The notes under the pieces are model-generated. The model was given only the letters and a program-made list of their open reading frames with translations, was not told the DNA's origin and searched no databases. Shown here piece after piece: positions 22,213 through 32,738 of a stretch of 64,000 nt of DNA (positions are counted from its first letter, which is position 1; each line of letters starts with the position of its first letter). This DNA comes from Adiantum capillus-veneris. Its lineage: Eukaryota > Streptophyta > Polypodiopsida > Polypodiales > Pteridaceae. The translations under genes were made by a program, and so were the position numbers. The stretch lies in NCBI GenBank assembly GCA_014529385.2, contig CM043942.1, forward strand, positions 112,066,141 to 112,130,140. Reading direction: 5' to 3'.

Positions 22213-23081
22213 TCAATTTTTGGAGAGGATACACATACTGACATAGCATCCCAAAAAATGTGACAAGAACCTAAGCTTATGCACAAATGATGCCAAATCC
22301 TTTGTGTTGTTGGCCAGATCCATAAGCAATAAAGCCTTAACTGTCTCTAGGTCAACTTCTATTCCATTTTGGGAAACCACATGTCCTAGAAGATGGACGT
22401 CTCTGGCATGAGCAAATTTACACTTCTTTGGGTTGAGTTTCCCACCCTCTTGTTGAAGCCTTTCAAAACTCAACCTCAGCTTCTCCAAATGTGTGACCCT
22501 GGAGCTATAACACCCAATGTCATCCATGAAAACGCGAATGAAATTACCCAAGTAGGGACCAAACACTCTATTCATCCATCCTTGGAAGGTAGCGTATGCA
22601 TTAACCAGCCCAAAAGGCATTCTTTTGTAGGCAAAACAGTCCTAAGGAGTAATGAAGGTCATCTTCAATCGCTATCAATATCTAAAAGTAGCCTGAAAAT
22701 CCATCCATGATTAACATTCATGACCTGCAACCTGATTGAGATTTCATCTAGGAAGGGTAGTGGATAATGATTTCTTTTTGTGGCAGCATTCACAGGTTTG
22801 ACATCAACACATATCCTAAGTCTTCCATTCTTCTTGGACACAATAACAACTGGAGAGACCCATTCGGACTCCTCCACTCGAAAGATGAAATTTGCTTCCA
22901 AAAGCTTCACCACCTCTTCATGAAGTGCCTTCTCCTGAATGACCCTTGACCTCCTAAGCTTTTGAACCTTTGGCTTGGCACCTTCTTTTAGATTGATTCT
23001 ATGCTCAACTCTTTGAGCTCCTTGCAACTCTATATATTTAGTGGCAAATAGCTTTGGAAAATTTCTTGAACATGCCTTCAT
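22213..23081 (-). pseudogene. Reverse transcriptase of element F
   Basis: The fingers at 22665-23081 read WVSPVVIVSKKNGRLRICVD and NHYPLPFLDEI. The palm at 22213-22620 starts MPFGLVNAYATFQGWMNRVF, with the catalytic box FMDD (RVFMDDIGCYSS) and LNPKKCKFAH, LLGHVVSQNGIEVD. The thumb is present, unlike element A. A frameshift near 22640-22665 lies between fingers and palm. Confidence 0.87.
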
Positions 23082-23256
23082 ACTCCTTTATCTCTGTCAA
23101 GTCCTCTCTTAGCATGCTCCTTGTGTTCACTTTGGCAGGCTCTACAACTACTTTTGGACTATCCTTCTCCTCCTTGACCTTCACATCATGCACCAATGCT
23201 TCCTTTTCAACACTTATCCCAAAAAGATCAGGACATAATTGAATCAAGCCTTCCAA
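23038..23256 (-). pseudogene. Linker preceding RT of element F
   Basis: A 72-residue ORF, charged and Lys/Glu-rich (DVKVKEEKDSPKVVVEPAKV), leads into RT in a different frame. It abuts the truncation junction, so its upstream protease is gone. Confidence 0.5.
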
Positions 23257-24322
23257 TATTGAAAAGATTCATGTCATTGTTGATTTTCCTAGACCAACAA
23301 CAGCCAAGAGGGTACAAGCCTTCATGGGGCATTGTGGATATTACCGACAGCTCATCTACATGTACGCTATAATTTCAAAACCCATGTATAGCTTGATTAC
23401 ACACTTTGAATGGACCGAGGCATGTGAATAATCCTTCATGAAGCTTAAGCAAGCTCTCATCTCAGCTCCAATATTGAAAGTACCAGATTGGAATAAGGTA
23501 TTCCACATACATGTAGATGCTCCCAATTTTGCTATCAGTTGTATACTAGCTCAACCAGGAGATTGGAAAATTGACTTTACTATTTCTTATGCTAGCCGAC
23601 AATTGAACATGGAGGAAAAGAGTTACACCACCACCAAAAGGGAAGGATTAAGAATGATCTATGTCATTAAAAATTATAGACATTACCTATTAGGCAACAA
23701 GTTTGTGTTCTTTGTGGACCACCAAAATTTGTTGTATTTGGTCAACAAGCCATGCAGCACAAGGAGAATAGTGAGATGGTTCATCATTCTTCTCCAATTT
23801 GATTTCACCGTGGTTGTTAAAAAAGGCACTACACATCAACGAGTAGATCATTTGTCAAGAATTGTTTCAAGAGAATCACCTAAAGGGGTAGATGATGATC
23901 TACTAGATGCTTATTTGTTCTCGGTGGAAATGATACCTAGATGGTCGGAAAATATTGTGTCATTGATGACAATTTCTCAAGTGGATTCACAAATACCACT
24001 TCCTATCACGATCAGGTTAATCGAGCAATTGGCTATGTATCAATTACTAGCTGGTAGGCTATACAAAAGAAATCGAGAAGGGATATTACTCTTATGCATT
24101 AATCCTGAAGAAAAAGAACAGTACCTAAGTCAAGCACATGCTACCATAGTAGGACTTCACTTTGCGGAAGACCAAACTATACATCGAATCTTGAGACTTG
24201 GAGTATTTTGGCCGACTATGAGGAGAGATGTTCGATCTTTTGTAAAGGATTGCCCTCAATGTCAAAAACAAACACCCATACCTCATGTAACATTGTTTCA
24301 AATGTCACATGTCCCTAAGTGA
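23257..24322 (+). pseudogene. RT thumb, RNase H and first H2C2 domain, family G copy 2
   Basis: It starts mid-RT (TTAKRVQAFMGHCGYYRQLI). The RNase H follows in ORF 23438-24322: HIHVDAPNFAISCILAQPG (first Asp), YTTTKREGLRMIYVIKNYRH (Glu), FVDHQNLLYLVNKP (Asp), and DHLSRI at its end. A first zinc-binding domain is at about 24050-24280: HATIVGLHFAEDQTIHRILR with FVKDCPQCQKQ, keeping both His and both Cys. One in-frame stop lies near 23430. Confidence 0.87.
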
Positions 24323-24339
24323 AGTAATTATCTGGTTAC

Positions 24340-25156
24340 TTACTTATTGAGCCGTACATTTCGTGAGAATATGAGTAAATGATGTGAAGAGCAATTGAAA
24401 CTGAACCAAGAGACTATGCTCTTATTGGGAACCAATTGTATCGGAGAGGTAAAGATCAACATTTGCGTCATTTGCTGGATTAGCTGGAGGTCACTTTTCT
24501 ATTGAGACCACCCAAAGAGCAATCTTGATGGCAGGCATATGGTAGCCAGTACTTTTTGCAGATGCCAAAGAATATGTTCGAAGGTATAATGCTTCTCAAT
24601 GAGCAAAAATGCCAGCACGAGCAGATAGCATGTCCTTAAGACCAATGATGGGGGCTAGAGCTTTTGCAAAATGGGGTATAGATTTTGTTGGACCAATATA
24701 GCCACCTGCTTATAGAACCCAAGCTCAATATATCATTGTAGCCACAGACTATTTGATCAAGTGGGCTGAGGCTAAAGCAACTCAAAAGAATGATGCCAGA
24801 ACCACTGTTTCATTCTTATATGAGATGTATTCACAAGATATGGACTACCAATAGAAATTGTCAGTGATTGGGGAACTCATTTCCTCAATGAGGTAATCGA
24901 GTATATGCTTAATGAGTTTATTGTCATCCATAACAAATCAACTCCCCATCACCCACAAGCAAACAAACAAGCTGAGCATACGAATAAAATTCTTAGCTCG
25001 GTGCTGACTAAAGTGGCTAGTTTAGGAAGGACAGACTGGGAAATGAATCTCCATGCTGCTCTATGAGCTTATTGAGTTTCATTCAAAACAACTTTAAACG
25101 CTACACCCTTTAACCTTGTTTATTGCCTTAATGCCATACTTCCAATATAATTTCTA
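24340..25156 (+). pseudogene. Second H2C2 domain and integrase core, family G copy 2
   Basis: A second zinc-binding unit starts YALIGNQLYRRGKDQ and GGHFSIETTQRAILMAG, then ADAKEYVRRYNASQ, where the two Cys are lost. The core has the first Asp in AFAKWGIDFVGPI, the second Asp in IEIVSDWGTHFLNEV, and the Glu in HHPQANKQAEHTNK, so all three DDE residues are encoded, though in different frames and with stops. It continues with TDWEMNLHAAL and FNLVY. Confidence 0.83.
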
Positions 25157-25501
25157 TTGCCGACATTAAGGGTAGCACAGAATCTTGAGTTGACTGGACA
25201 TAAATTGTCAGAAAGACTTGAAGATTTAGAAAAGCTAGATGAGCAAAGGCTAACTGATGTAGCTCATATCTATGCACAAAAGTGGAAACAAAAATTGTTT
25301 TTTGATTCCCACTTAATCGCAAAAATCTTCAAGAACGGGAACTTAGTTTTAGTCTATTTCCTTAAGCAACACATTCCCAAGTTTAAGAAAAAAGGAAACG
25401 GACCGTTTATCATTGAAGATGTATCTCCAAGTGATGTAGTAAAATTTTCCACCCTAAATGGTGAACCAATGGCTAATTGGATTAGTGGATGTCATTCATA
25501 G
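25157..25501 (+). pseudogene. Integrase C-terminal region, family G copy 2
   Basis: It reads LERLEDLEKL-like coiled segments, AQKWKQKLFFDSHL, then GNLVLVYFLKQHIPKFKKKG and NGPFIIEDVSP, the chromatin-facing C-terminal barrel of gypsy integrases. It ends GEPMANWISGCHS plus TAG, and the same frame continues beyond the stop into the linker and retropepsin (25502-26140). Confidence 0.83.
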
Positions 25502-26140
25502 AAATACAATTTTCCACTAACCAATGAATTGCTAGAAAGAATGCATGCAGCCAAGCAAAGGAAGATTAAATGACAGCAGGTTATTGATGAAGCCCAAGAG
25601 GAAGCTCGGCTTCGGGTACTCAAGAGGAAAGCTGCTCTGAAGAATCAATAGGTACCGATTTCCATCAACACTCTGGAAATAGATGATCGACAATGGGAAT
25701 TACCTAAAGACGCACTTTCAAAAGATGATGACTGGTTAGACGGAATGGACGTGCACATCAAAGTAAAGCTCAATAATCATAGCATCAATGCTTTGGTCGA
25801 CACAGGAGCTAGAGTAAATGCACTAAGTTATTCCACGTACAAGAAGGCAACAAGTCAAGCATTGACAGCAGGAATAACAACAATCAAAGGATGCATCAAG
25901 AACCAAACTCCAACATTGAGAGTAGTCAACTTGAACATGATAGTGCATGGATGTTCATGTCCTCATCAATTTGTATGCTTACCAGATGAACACATGAATG
26001 AGACGATGATTCTTGGAATTCCCTGGCTGCGAACATACAAAGCAGTACTAGATTGGGATACAAATCAGCTAAAGCTATCACCTAAAGGAGGGCAACTCAT
26101 TGTTCCAATTGCACCAAGCAATCAGCAGACCAAACCATGA
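25502..26140 (+). pseudogene. Linker and retropepsin-like domain C-terminal to integrase, family G copy 2
   Basis: 25502-25744 is a charged linker in the same frame as integrase, interrupted by a TGA and a TAG. 25745-26140 is a 131-residue open stretch: MDVHIKVKLNNHSINALVDT runs into the DTGA active-site motif (ALVDTGARVNALSYSTY), then a flap region and MILGIPWLRTYKAVLDW, matching the hydrophobic-hydrophobic-Gly block of retropepsins. The domain length, about 115 residues, is normal for a retropepsin. Its location after integrase is not. Copy 1 at 2.6-2.9 kb is homologous. Confidence 0.8.
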
Positions 26141-26780
26141 AGTAGTTAATCTTCTCCATCCCCTCAACAATCAAATTCTACAAGTAGCATGCAAGGAGTC
26201 AGGTAAATTTGGGTACCAAAAGCACAGCTTAAGGATAAACCGATTCAGATTTGGGTGCCTAAAACTTCATTGACAAAACAAAAGAAGGTTCCAAGGGTTA
26301 AAAAACAAAAACGGGCACCTCCGAGCAAGGAACCTAACATGGGAATGATTTGGAAGAAAAAGGAGCAATTATCTTCTCCACAAACCGTAAAACCAATCAA
26401 GCAGTGGCAAGTTAAGTCTCAAAAGACTCCACCACACCATACAACACCAAGCTGACCAAGCTACCAATGACAAGAAAAATCTCGACAACAGTCAAAAGTG
26501 CTACCAACAGCTGAAGCAATTATTGTTCTAAAGAATCCTGATGGTACAATTAAACAGAGAGCACACATGCTACAAGATTTGTTCTTTGGAAGACATCAGT
26601 AGCAAACCTCGACATCGAAAACCCTTGAGTTAATTACTGAAGACCCAACTCTTGCACAATATATTGGTTTGAATTGCATTGATCTTCATAGCATGGTAGA
26701 GCTAACCACGGCTATGCATAGACACAATTGTTCAATCCATGCACGCAGTCGTCCCGGAGTACGCCATCTAGGAGGGGTGT
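26141..26780 (+). pseudogene. C-terminal basic tail after the retropepsin, family G copy 2
   Basis: Same frame as integrase and protease, with several stops. It contains two IWVPK repeats (about 26205 and 26250), a Lys-rich region (KQKKVPRVKKQKRAPPSKEP), then IIVLKNPDGTIKQRAHML and a final GVRHLGGV with a stop at 26778-26780. The basic stretch could bind nucleic acid (inference). No known domain is recognised. Its end overlaps the polypurine tract, so this is the last coding part of the element. Confidence 0.6.
26769..26777 (+). promoter_or_regulatory. Polypurine tract, family G copy 2
   Basis: TAGGAGGGG immediately before LTR start TGTAAGGGCAGTAAG. It overlaps the last codons of the polyprotein. 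Confidence 0.65.
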
Positions 26781-27540
26781 AAGGGCAGTAAGTACTAAGT
26801 AATTAAGAGCAATGTTTGAAGAGGGAGGAAAAAGTTTGATGTTATCGTGTGAGTTTTTGCAAAATTATCTAATAATGTCCTTATAATTCATCATCAAGGA
26901 AAAATTCATTGATAATGTCTTCCAGATGAGTGTAAATAGTGAATATACTATCAGAAATCCATCAAAATAGTCCTTTTTTGGGTATTTTTTGTCATTTTTA
27001 TTGATAATGAGTCTTAAAAATAGAAAAATCCAATAAAAAACAATAAAGCTGTGTTTTTTCAATGGATTCTCTTAATTATTGGATTTTTACTTTACTTTTT
27101 TAGAGTAGTTTGCTATTTTCTTTGATTTTTTCAAATAAACAGGTCAAAAATTAATAATAAATAGTAGGGAAGCTCAGATGGAAAACCGGAAGACACGATG
27201 GTGATTAGAAAGACAAGGCGGACAAGTATAAAAATGTCAATGAAATCAGAAGATGGAAGCGGGAAGCCTAAATTTTAGCAGCCAAGCCTACTTTTGCAAA
27301 ATTCTTGCAGAATGAGCTACAAGAATCCGATCACGAAATTTTTTGAGTCTAACATAGATTTCACGGCCTAGTAGGACGAATGGGGGAATCTGGGGAAAAT
27401 TGGTTCGGGAAGTTTGGGTATAGATATCCAAGGTAGGCTAAAACCACCTTATTTTCACTTGCAGCCTTTGCAGAGAGAGATTTCGACTTCTTTTGTGCGA
27501 CTTTTCTGGAGCCCACAGTTGACCATTTTCAGCGCTCTCT
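26778..27540 (+). repeat. LTR of family G copy 2, right boundary unresolved
   Basis: Starts TGTAAGGGCAGTAAGTAC after the polypurine tract. GTATAAAAATG at about 27226-27236 is a plausible plus-strand TATA box. No second copy is in the window, so the end is an estimate based on where coding-like sequence begins. Confidence 0.5.
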
Positions 27541-27550
27541 CACACGAGAC

Positions 27551-28375
27551 ATGAGGGGAGCCATGCAAGCAGCAGAGAGTGCCAATAAGAGCTCAACCAA
27601 AAGGAGAAGTTGCAGGAACTGTCCTCTTATCAACTAGACCTTGATTCAGTCAAAGCAGCCAAGGCAGCATACCTCTCCAGAGAACAGCTAGAAGAGCATC
27701 ACACTACAGTCTTCACCGGAAGATTCAAGAGTGAAGAGGGGCATCAGGTGGTGTTGCAACTCTTACCTAAGTAAGTATATGATGTTATCATGAAGCCAAA
27801 GACCAAAGAAGCCAAATGCAGGCTTGGACTCAGAGACTTCTACAAACTGGAGCCTTGCAGAGTGGATTTTCAAAAATCTTATGAGCTTCTATCCACAATT
27901 AAAGAAGATGGAACGGCCCAAATATCTGACACTCAGGGAAACAAGGTCGAGGTAGTCATAACCAAAGATATAGTGGTAGAGGCACTCAGACTGCCTACAG
28001 AGGGAATGACCATGAGAGCAAGGGATAGGAAAACAGCAGGGACTTTTACCAAAGAGACGTCACGGCTACCTTTGCAGATTTGATTCACAAATAGGTGGAA
28101 GAGCTAGCCAGATTATACCATCAACACTTCCATTTTTTGGTAAAAAGACCACCAAGGTACACCACACCAAATCACGCGGTTGCCACCACATTTACCCAAG
28201 TTCTAAAGTCAACAACCAGGCAACCAGTGGACCACGTCCAGTATGTCCTGACAACCTTGAAGGGCACCAAGAAAGAAGGCAAGATCACTTACTTGGGTGC
28301 ACCAGAAGTTTTGACAAGGATAGCATACCATGCCATTGGCATGGCTGACAATCTACCACCTGCTCGTGATTAAAA
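27551..28375 (+). pseudogene. Retroelement ORF downstream of the family G LTR (gag or plant-transposon-protein-like)
   Basis: It starts MRGAMQAAESANKSS. One frame continues through LDSVKAAKAAYLSREQLEEH, KCRLGLRDFYKLEPCRVDF and EVVITKDIVVEALRLP (27640-28083), broken by stops, and another frame carries EELARLYHQHFHFLVKRPPR and ITYLGAPEVLTRIAYHAIGM (28095-28373). The I-T-x-x-x-I-x-E-A-L-x-L-P pattern resembles the putative plant transposon protein domain found in some plant retroelement ORFs. This is family-level resemblance only. It lies directly behind an LTR, as a first ORF would. Confidence 0.5.
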
Positions 28376-28586
28376 TACATGGATATTGGCAGCAAAACAA
28401 GTTTTAACAAGTTTGTAGTTATGAGGCTCAAAAGCTTAACATCACATGTGATTTTTCTAGTCCATGCAAACCACTAAAATCATCATACAAACACAATGAG
28501 CATCCTGAAACATTGTTTACCTCTCCTCAAGAAATAGAGAACAAAAAAAAATTTGTCCCATTTTTGTGCATTTTTCCCATAATTCC
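28376..28586. other. Short unassigned stretch
   Basis: Non-coding; ends at the broken start of a copia RT fragment. Confidence 0.35.
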
Positions 28587-29536
28587 TTAATATGTGTTAC
28601 ATGCTTATAGTTGGGAAATCCATTGCGGAAATTTCCAACTTGAAGAAAACACTTAGCAATAATTTTGCAATGAAAGCTTTGGGGGACGCTACACACTTTC
28701 TTGGCATTCAAATCAAAAGATATCGCAAACGTCGTATTCTTGAGTTATCTCAAGAAACATACATTGAGAAAGTTTTGCGGCGTTTCAATATGTAGGGGGG
28801 AAAAGAATTGAGTACCCCAATGCAGGCAATCTTGAAACTCAGCAAGGAAGATGCACCCAAATTTGATGTTGAGCGAGTTGAAATGGCTAAGGTACCATAT
28901 TCTTTGGCAGTGGGCAGTCTCATGTATGCTACGGTAGACACAAGACCAGACATTGCTTTTGCAGTGGGAGTAGTGAGCCGATATATGGAAAATCCTAGCA
29001 GCAAGCATTTCAAAGCAAAGAAGCACATTCTTAGGTACCTCAAAGGTACGATCGGTAGGTGTTTATGCTTTGGGAACAATGATGCATCCATCGTGGGTTA
29101 TGCGGATGTAGACTATGAGGATAGGAGATCCACATCTGGCTATGTCTTCATTATATTTGTTGGAGCAGTAGTATCTTGGAGATCATGTCTTCAAGATTGT
29201 ACCTTGTCTTCCGCTACGGAAGCAGAGTACGTTGCATTGTCGGATGCAAGTAAAGAGGTTGTATGGTTATCTCGCTTGGTCAGAAATATTGGCATTGATG
29301 AGACTCCAATGATATATTGTGATAGTTAGAGTGCTCTTCCATTGGCAAGGAATCCTGTTTTTCACTTCAAATCGAAACACATTGAAGTCAAGTATCATCT
29401 CGTGAGAGATTTATTGGCCAAAAAGCTCATTGATTTGGTCAAGGTACACACTGACGACAACCCAACAGATGCTTTGACGAAAGGCTTAGCTTTGGAGCGG
29501 TTTACACGTTGCAATGAGTTGATGGGTATAGGTTGA
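28587..29536 (+). pseudogene. Ty1/copia RT C-terminal half and RNase H, plus strand
   Basis: It begins at a mutilated catalytic box (YV...MLIVGKSIAEISNLK). It continues FLGIQIKRYRKRRILELSQE, TYIEKVLRRFNM, then VGSLMYATVDTRPDIAFAVG, YADVDYEDRRSTSGYVF and SSATEAEYVALSDA, and ends with SKHIEVKYHLVRDL and NPTDALTKGL. The RNase H acidic residues (D in YADVDY, E in ATEAEY, D in IYCDS) are retained. There are stops near 28796 and 29328. The N-terminal RT half is missing here, but a matching half lies on the opposite strand at 32.8-33.3 kb. Confidence 0.87.
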
Positions 29537-29605
29537 AGCCACTAGATTGCTTCACGGTTGTACATACAAAGTCACTTGGACTGCGTTGGCCTTCAAGTGG
29601 AAGTT

Positions 29606-29743
29606 TGTTGGGATTCAAGCCAACTGACCGGACATCCCACTTACTACTAACCCATCTACTAACATAACCATTATACACTTATTCTTTAATATAATAGAAT
29701 AAGGAGCTGCAATGGGATAACAATGATGTGCGATCCACCCAAA

Positions 29744-29748
<5 letters not shown>
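29606..29748 (+). repeat. Start of copia 3' LTR, truncated
   Basis: A purine-rich AAGTGGAAGTT precedes TGTTGGGATTCAAGCC, the typical start of a copia LTR, about 70 bp after the RNase H stop. The right end is not defined; a (CT)n tract and a gypsy fragment follow. Confidence 0.55.

Positions 29749-29800
<52 letters not shown>
29749..29800. repeat. (CT)n microsatellite
   Basis: A perfect CT run of about 26 units. It terminates the gypsy J linker coding segment, turning its frame into an Arg-Glu repeat. Confidence 0.97.
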
Positions 29801-29803
<3 letters not shown>

Positions 29804-30065
29804 TGCACTCGCACACGCTTCCCGCGGCACCTTCAAACTTGTGTCCAATCTTGCTTGGGTCACGAAGGCTAGGTTGCAAAGCAGCTTGTTCCATCTTATT
29901 TGTGCAATCTTTTGGTAGCGTTAATGCCACTGGTTTCACTTTCTTTGCCACAGACTTATACTTAGTCTCCACTTGTACATCAACACCTTGAGCATTTTTG
30001 AAATCCTGAATGACCTTGTACATTTCTATTGAGCATACTTTCACGACCTCACTTTCCATACGCAA
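29799..30065 (-). pseudogene. Protease to RT linker of gypsy J
   Basis: It reads ETKYKSVAKKVKPVALTLPK and SLRDPSKIGHKFEG, a pattern that precedes RT in this group of gypsy elements. The reading then runs into the (AG)n tract. The function is a spacer in the pol precursor. 30066-30343 holds decayed sequence between this linker and the protease. Confidence 0.6.
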
Positions 30066-30343
30066 ATTTCAATCCACTAAAGACTCCAAATCTTTCATAG
30101 TATCCACAAACGAACACTCATCAAACACACCTGCAATGCATTCATCATCTTCTAGCAAACCATTCATCTTCAAACCTCTTTGTATACTATTTACATGTTG
30201 TCGTTCACCCCGCTTTAAGTCCTCACACTCTATAAAAGCAATAGGTCAATAGTCTAGTAATCCTACAAAACCTGTAGAAAATGTTTCCTTTGCATATACA
30301 TCATGCGAGAACCTTTCTCTTCTTGTACCACTGCAATCCCGCT

Positions 30344-30868
30344 CTACAATGGTACATGGCCAAAGCCCCTCATATCCCTGTAGTCCTTGAATTCTTTGTT
30401 TGCCTTTGGCAAGGGTTGCTCACTAAGACTTTCACAATTCCTTTCATGGTCCACACAAATAGTAAGGAATTGTATTGCAGGCTTACCATCCCTACTCCTT
30501 ATTCTTGCATAAGCTGACCCATCATCCATCACCTTGGTTTCCATGCGAGTAGCAGTGATGTATGGCTGCCCAAGGACAAGAGGGTATGTAGACATCTCTT
30601 GCACAAACAAATTTTGGTCATCTTTCACATACCCTATAGTCACCTTTACATTTCGAATCATCTATCCGTGATTTATATCAATTGGCCATTTTTCTTTGTG
30701 ATAAAAACTCTTTGACATGAGGTTAATTTTTGACCCATGATCTATCAACGCAATGTATGGCTCTTCTAAGTCTCCCACTTTTACAAGGGTCTCAGTAGTT
30801 TCTGTTTCCCAGTGACTCTTCAAGTAGTAGCTCTTGTGAGTGGTCTCCACTTTATCTTCATCATCCAA
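30344..30868 (-). pseudogene. Retropepsin of gypsy J (DHGS active-site variant)
   Basis: Two pieces in one frame, split by a TAG at about 30662. The N-terminal piece has EPYIALIDHGSKINLMSKSF, and the second has YPLVLGQPYITATRMETKV. The active-site triad reads Asp-His-Gly, with Ser next, in place of D-S/T-G. The second piece supplies the hydrophobic-Gly block (LVLGQPY). The location after the gag zinc knuckle and before the linker is the canonical one. Confidence 0.72.
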
Positions 30869-31101
30869 GAAACGAATATGTTTTACTCCTCCCGTAGACT
30901 TGTAGCATCCAACAATAGTTTCTTCACCATGCTCGCCATAGAACTATACACCATGTGCATTTAAAGTCTCTTCTTCACCATGTACATGGATAGATTTAGT
31001 AAGAGACTACCTCTTCCTCTTTATGATATCAATTATTTCTTCATGGAATTCCCGCTTTGCTATACCAAGGACCTTACCCAATGGAAATTCCACCTTACTG
31101 T

Positions 31102-32640
31102 TTATAATCCTCTCTTCCAAACCTTTTTGAGATCCGTTGCTGCCTCTATATTGGATTGGAGTTTATAGGTTGGACCCTTTGCTTTGGATTTTTTTGCATC
31201 CTTCTTCTTTTCTTTAGAGGCTTCTTGCATAGGCACTTCGGGGATAGGCATCTCTTGTAGGGAAGGTGATCTAGGAGGCACTGTGTCATTTCTACCTCCA
31301 CTCCTCGTAGCCCGCTTTGAAGGCTCTTCATCCCCATTCTCATGCCTACGTTTCTCTTCAACAATGGCCTCATTTTCTTGACATTTGGCAATGTATGCAT
31401 GCATTGACAAAGAGTCCACAGGGTCATTCCAACCTGTTTCAAGTGGAATGCAATCTCCAGCTTCATGTAAAACCTCTGTAGTCATTTTAACCTTCATAGC
31501 AGACTCTATAGTGCATGGCCATAGCTCTCCAATACCATTAGATTCCTCTTCTACAACTTTGACTAATCCTTTTTTCTTAATAGGATCCACCGTCAACCCA
31601 TAGGCGGCTGCCTCAACCATTGAAATGGCATGGCTAGTAGCCATATCCTCAACTAGCTTTTTCATCCCGCCTTTTTCAAAGTTCGTCCCCAAGAGATTAC
31701 CTGTTTCACTTAAGTGAAATTTTCCATCTTTAAAGAAAACAAGATCCTTTGTCATAGCGTCTTTAAAACTTTCACAATCCCTCCTTCCATGGTCAGTACT
31801 ATCACACCATATGCATCTATTTACAAAGCCTTCTCTATTTTGAGGTCTTTGCCTTGTAGATTGTTCTGATGGTTGTCCCTTTTCTTCTAGCGTTGTAAGC
31901 TTTAGCTTTAGCTCTTGCATTCCCTTGACAATATCATCTAGAATGGCTTGAACCACAATAACAGGCTTTATAGGACTCTCGGGGACACTTGGAACTTGAG
32001 TAGGGTTGACTATCGTCTTGTCTCTTTGTCATTGTCGCTTAGTTAGCAGTGAAATGGCGTCTTCAACTTCATTCCACTTAGTCTTTAAGCCTTGTTCCGC
32101 ATCCTTATCCCCAAGTAGTAGCTTTAATTTCTCTTGAATCTCTTTACCTGCAGCCTGCAAAAAGAGCTCTATCTTCTCCGAGTTTAGGGTAGCCTTTTCA
32201 GTCCTTGAAAGTTGATCATAATGGCGTTCGAATTCCCTTAGCAGTTCAGTAGGCAAGAGCCCCTCTTTTGGACGAACTACCCACTCTAAAAGATCCTCTT
32301 TGTTACCCTTTCGGAGTCCTCCATGAAATAATCTTCCTTCAAGGCTAATTTGAATGCTTCCCAAGTTGTCCCATGCTCATTTCTAATTCCCCTTACATGC
32401 TCTCTAATCTCCGGAACCACAACAAGTTCAAAACTTTGCACCGTCTCTGCTTCACGCACTTGATGAAGCTCCATTTCCTTTGCATATCCACAAAGATACT
32501 TTGTTACATCTTTACCTTTACATTGGTCCATTTTCTTTACCACAGATTGAAGCGCTTTGGTTGAGGAGTTTTCCCTCCTTTCAGCAGCTTGTTGCTACTG
32601 CATAAACATTGCAAAAGCTTGAAACATTTGCATTGTCACT
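31102..32640 (-). pseudogene. Gag of gypsy J
   Basis: The N-terminal part (32286-32543) reads QCKGKDVTKYLCGYAKEMEL and SFELVVVPEIREHVRGI. The middle (32029-32364) has LLREFERHYDQLSRTEKATL and LFLQAAGKEIQEKLKLLLGD. The C-terminal 284-residue ORF (31102-31956) contains the zinc knuckle CIWCDSTDHGRRDC, a perfect C-x2-C-x4-H-x4-C, and a Lys-rich end. There are frameshifts near 32300 and 31990. It would form the capsid and bind RNA in a live element. Confidence 0.78.
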
Positions 32641-32738
32641 AGATCAAACCGTACCCCCTGTTGCTCTTGTTGCTCTATAAATTTAAAGATTTCTTATGAG
32701 ACCTTCAATGAAGCTTTTGAACCCTCACCCTAGCCTAC

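Larger units (their letters stand above)
18760..23256 (-). mobile_element. Ty3/gypsy element F (Tat-like), 5'-truncated, minus strand
   Basis: Minus-strand pol order from right to left: linker, RT, RNase H, second RNase H, H2C2/integrase, polypurine tract, 3' LTR. The element stops at about 23256, where the oppositely oriented family G copy 2 begins, so its gag, protease and 5' LTR are missing. Its integrase C-terminus and polypurine tract resemble those of element A. Confidence 0.8.
23257..27540 (+). mobile_element. Ty3/gypsy family G copy 2, 5'-truncated, ends in a 3' LTR
   Basis: Plus-strand domain order: RT thumb, RNase H, H2C2, second H2C2, integrase, retropepsin, basic tail, polypurine tract, LTR. 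The RT fingers and palm and everything upstream are missing at a head-to-head junction with element F. Stops and frameshifts are present, but the integrase-protease-tail part keeps one frame for more than 1.5 kb. The order is unusual for gypsy elements, and a second decayed copy at 1.7-3.2 kb shares it. Confidence 0.8.
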
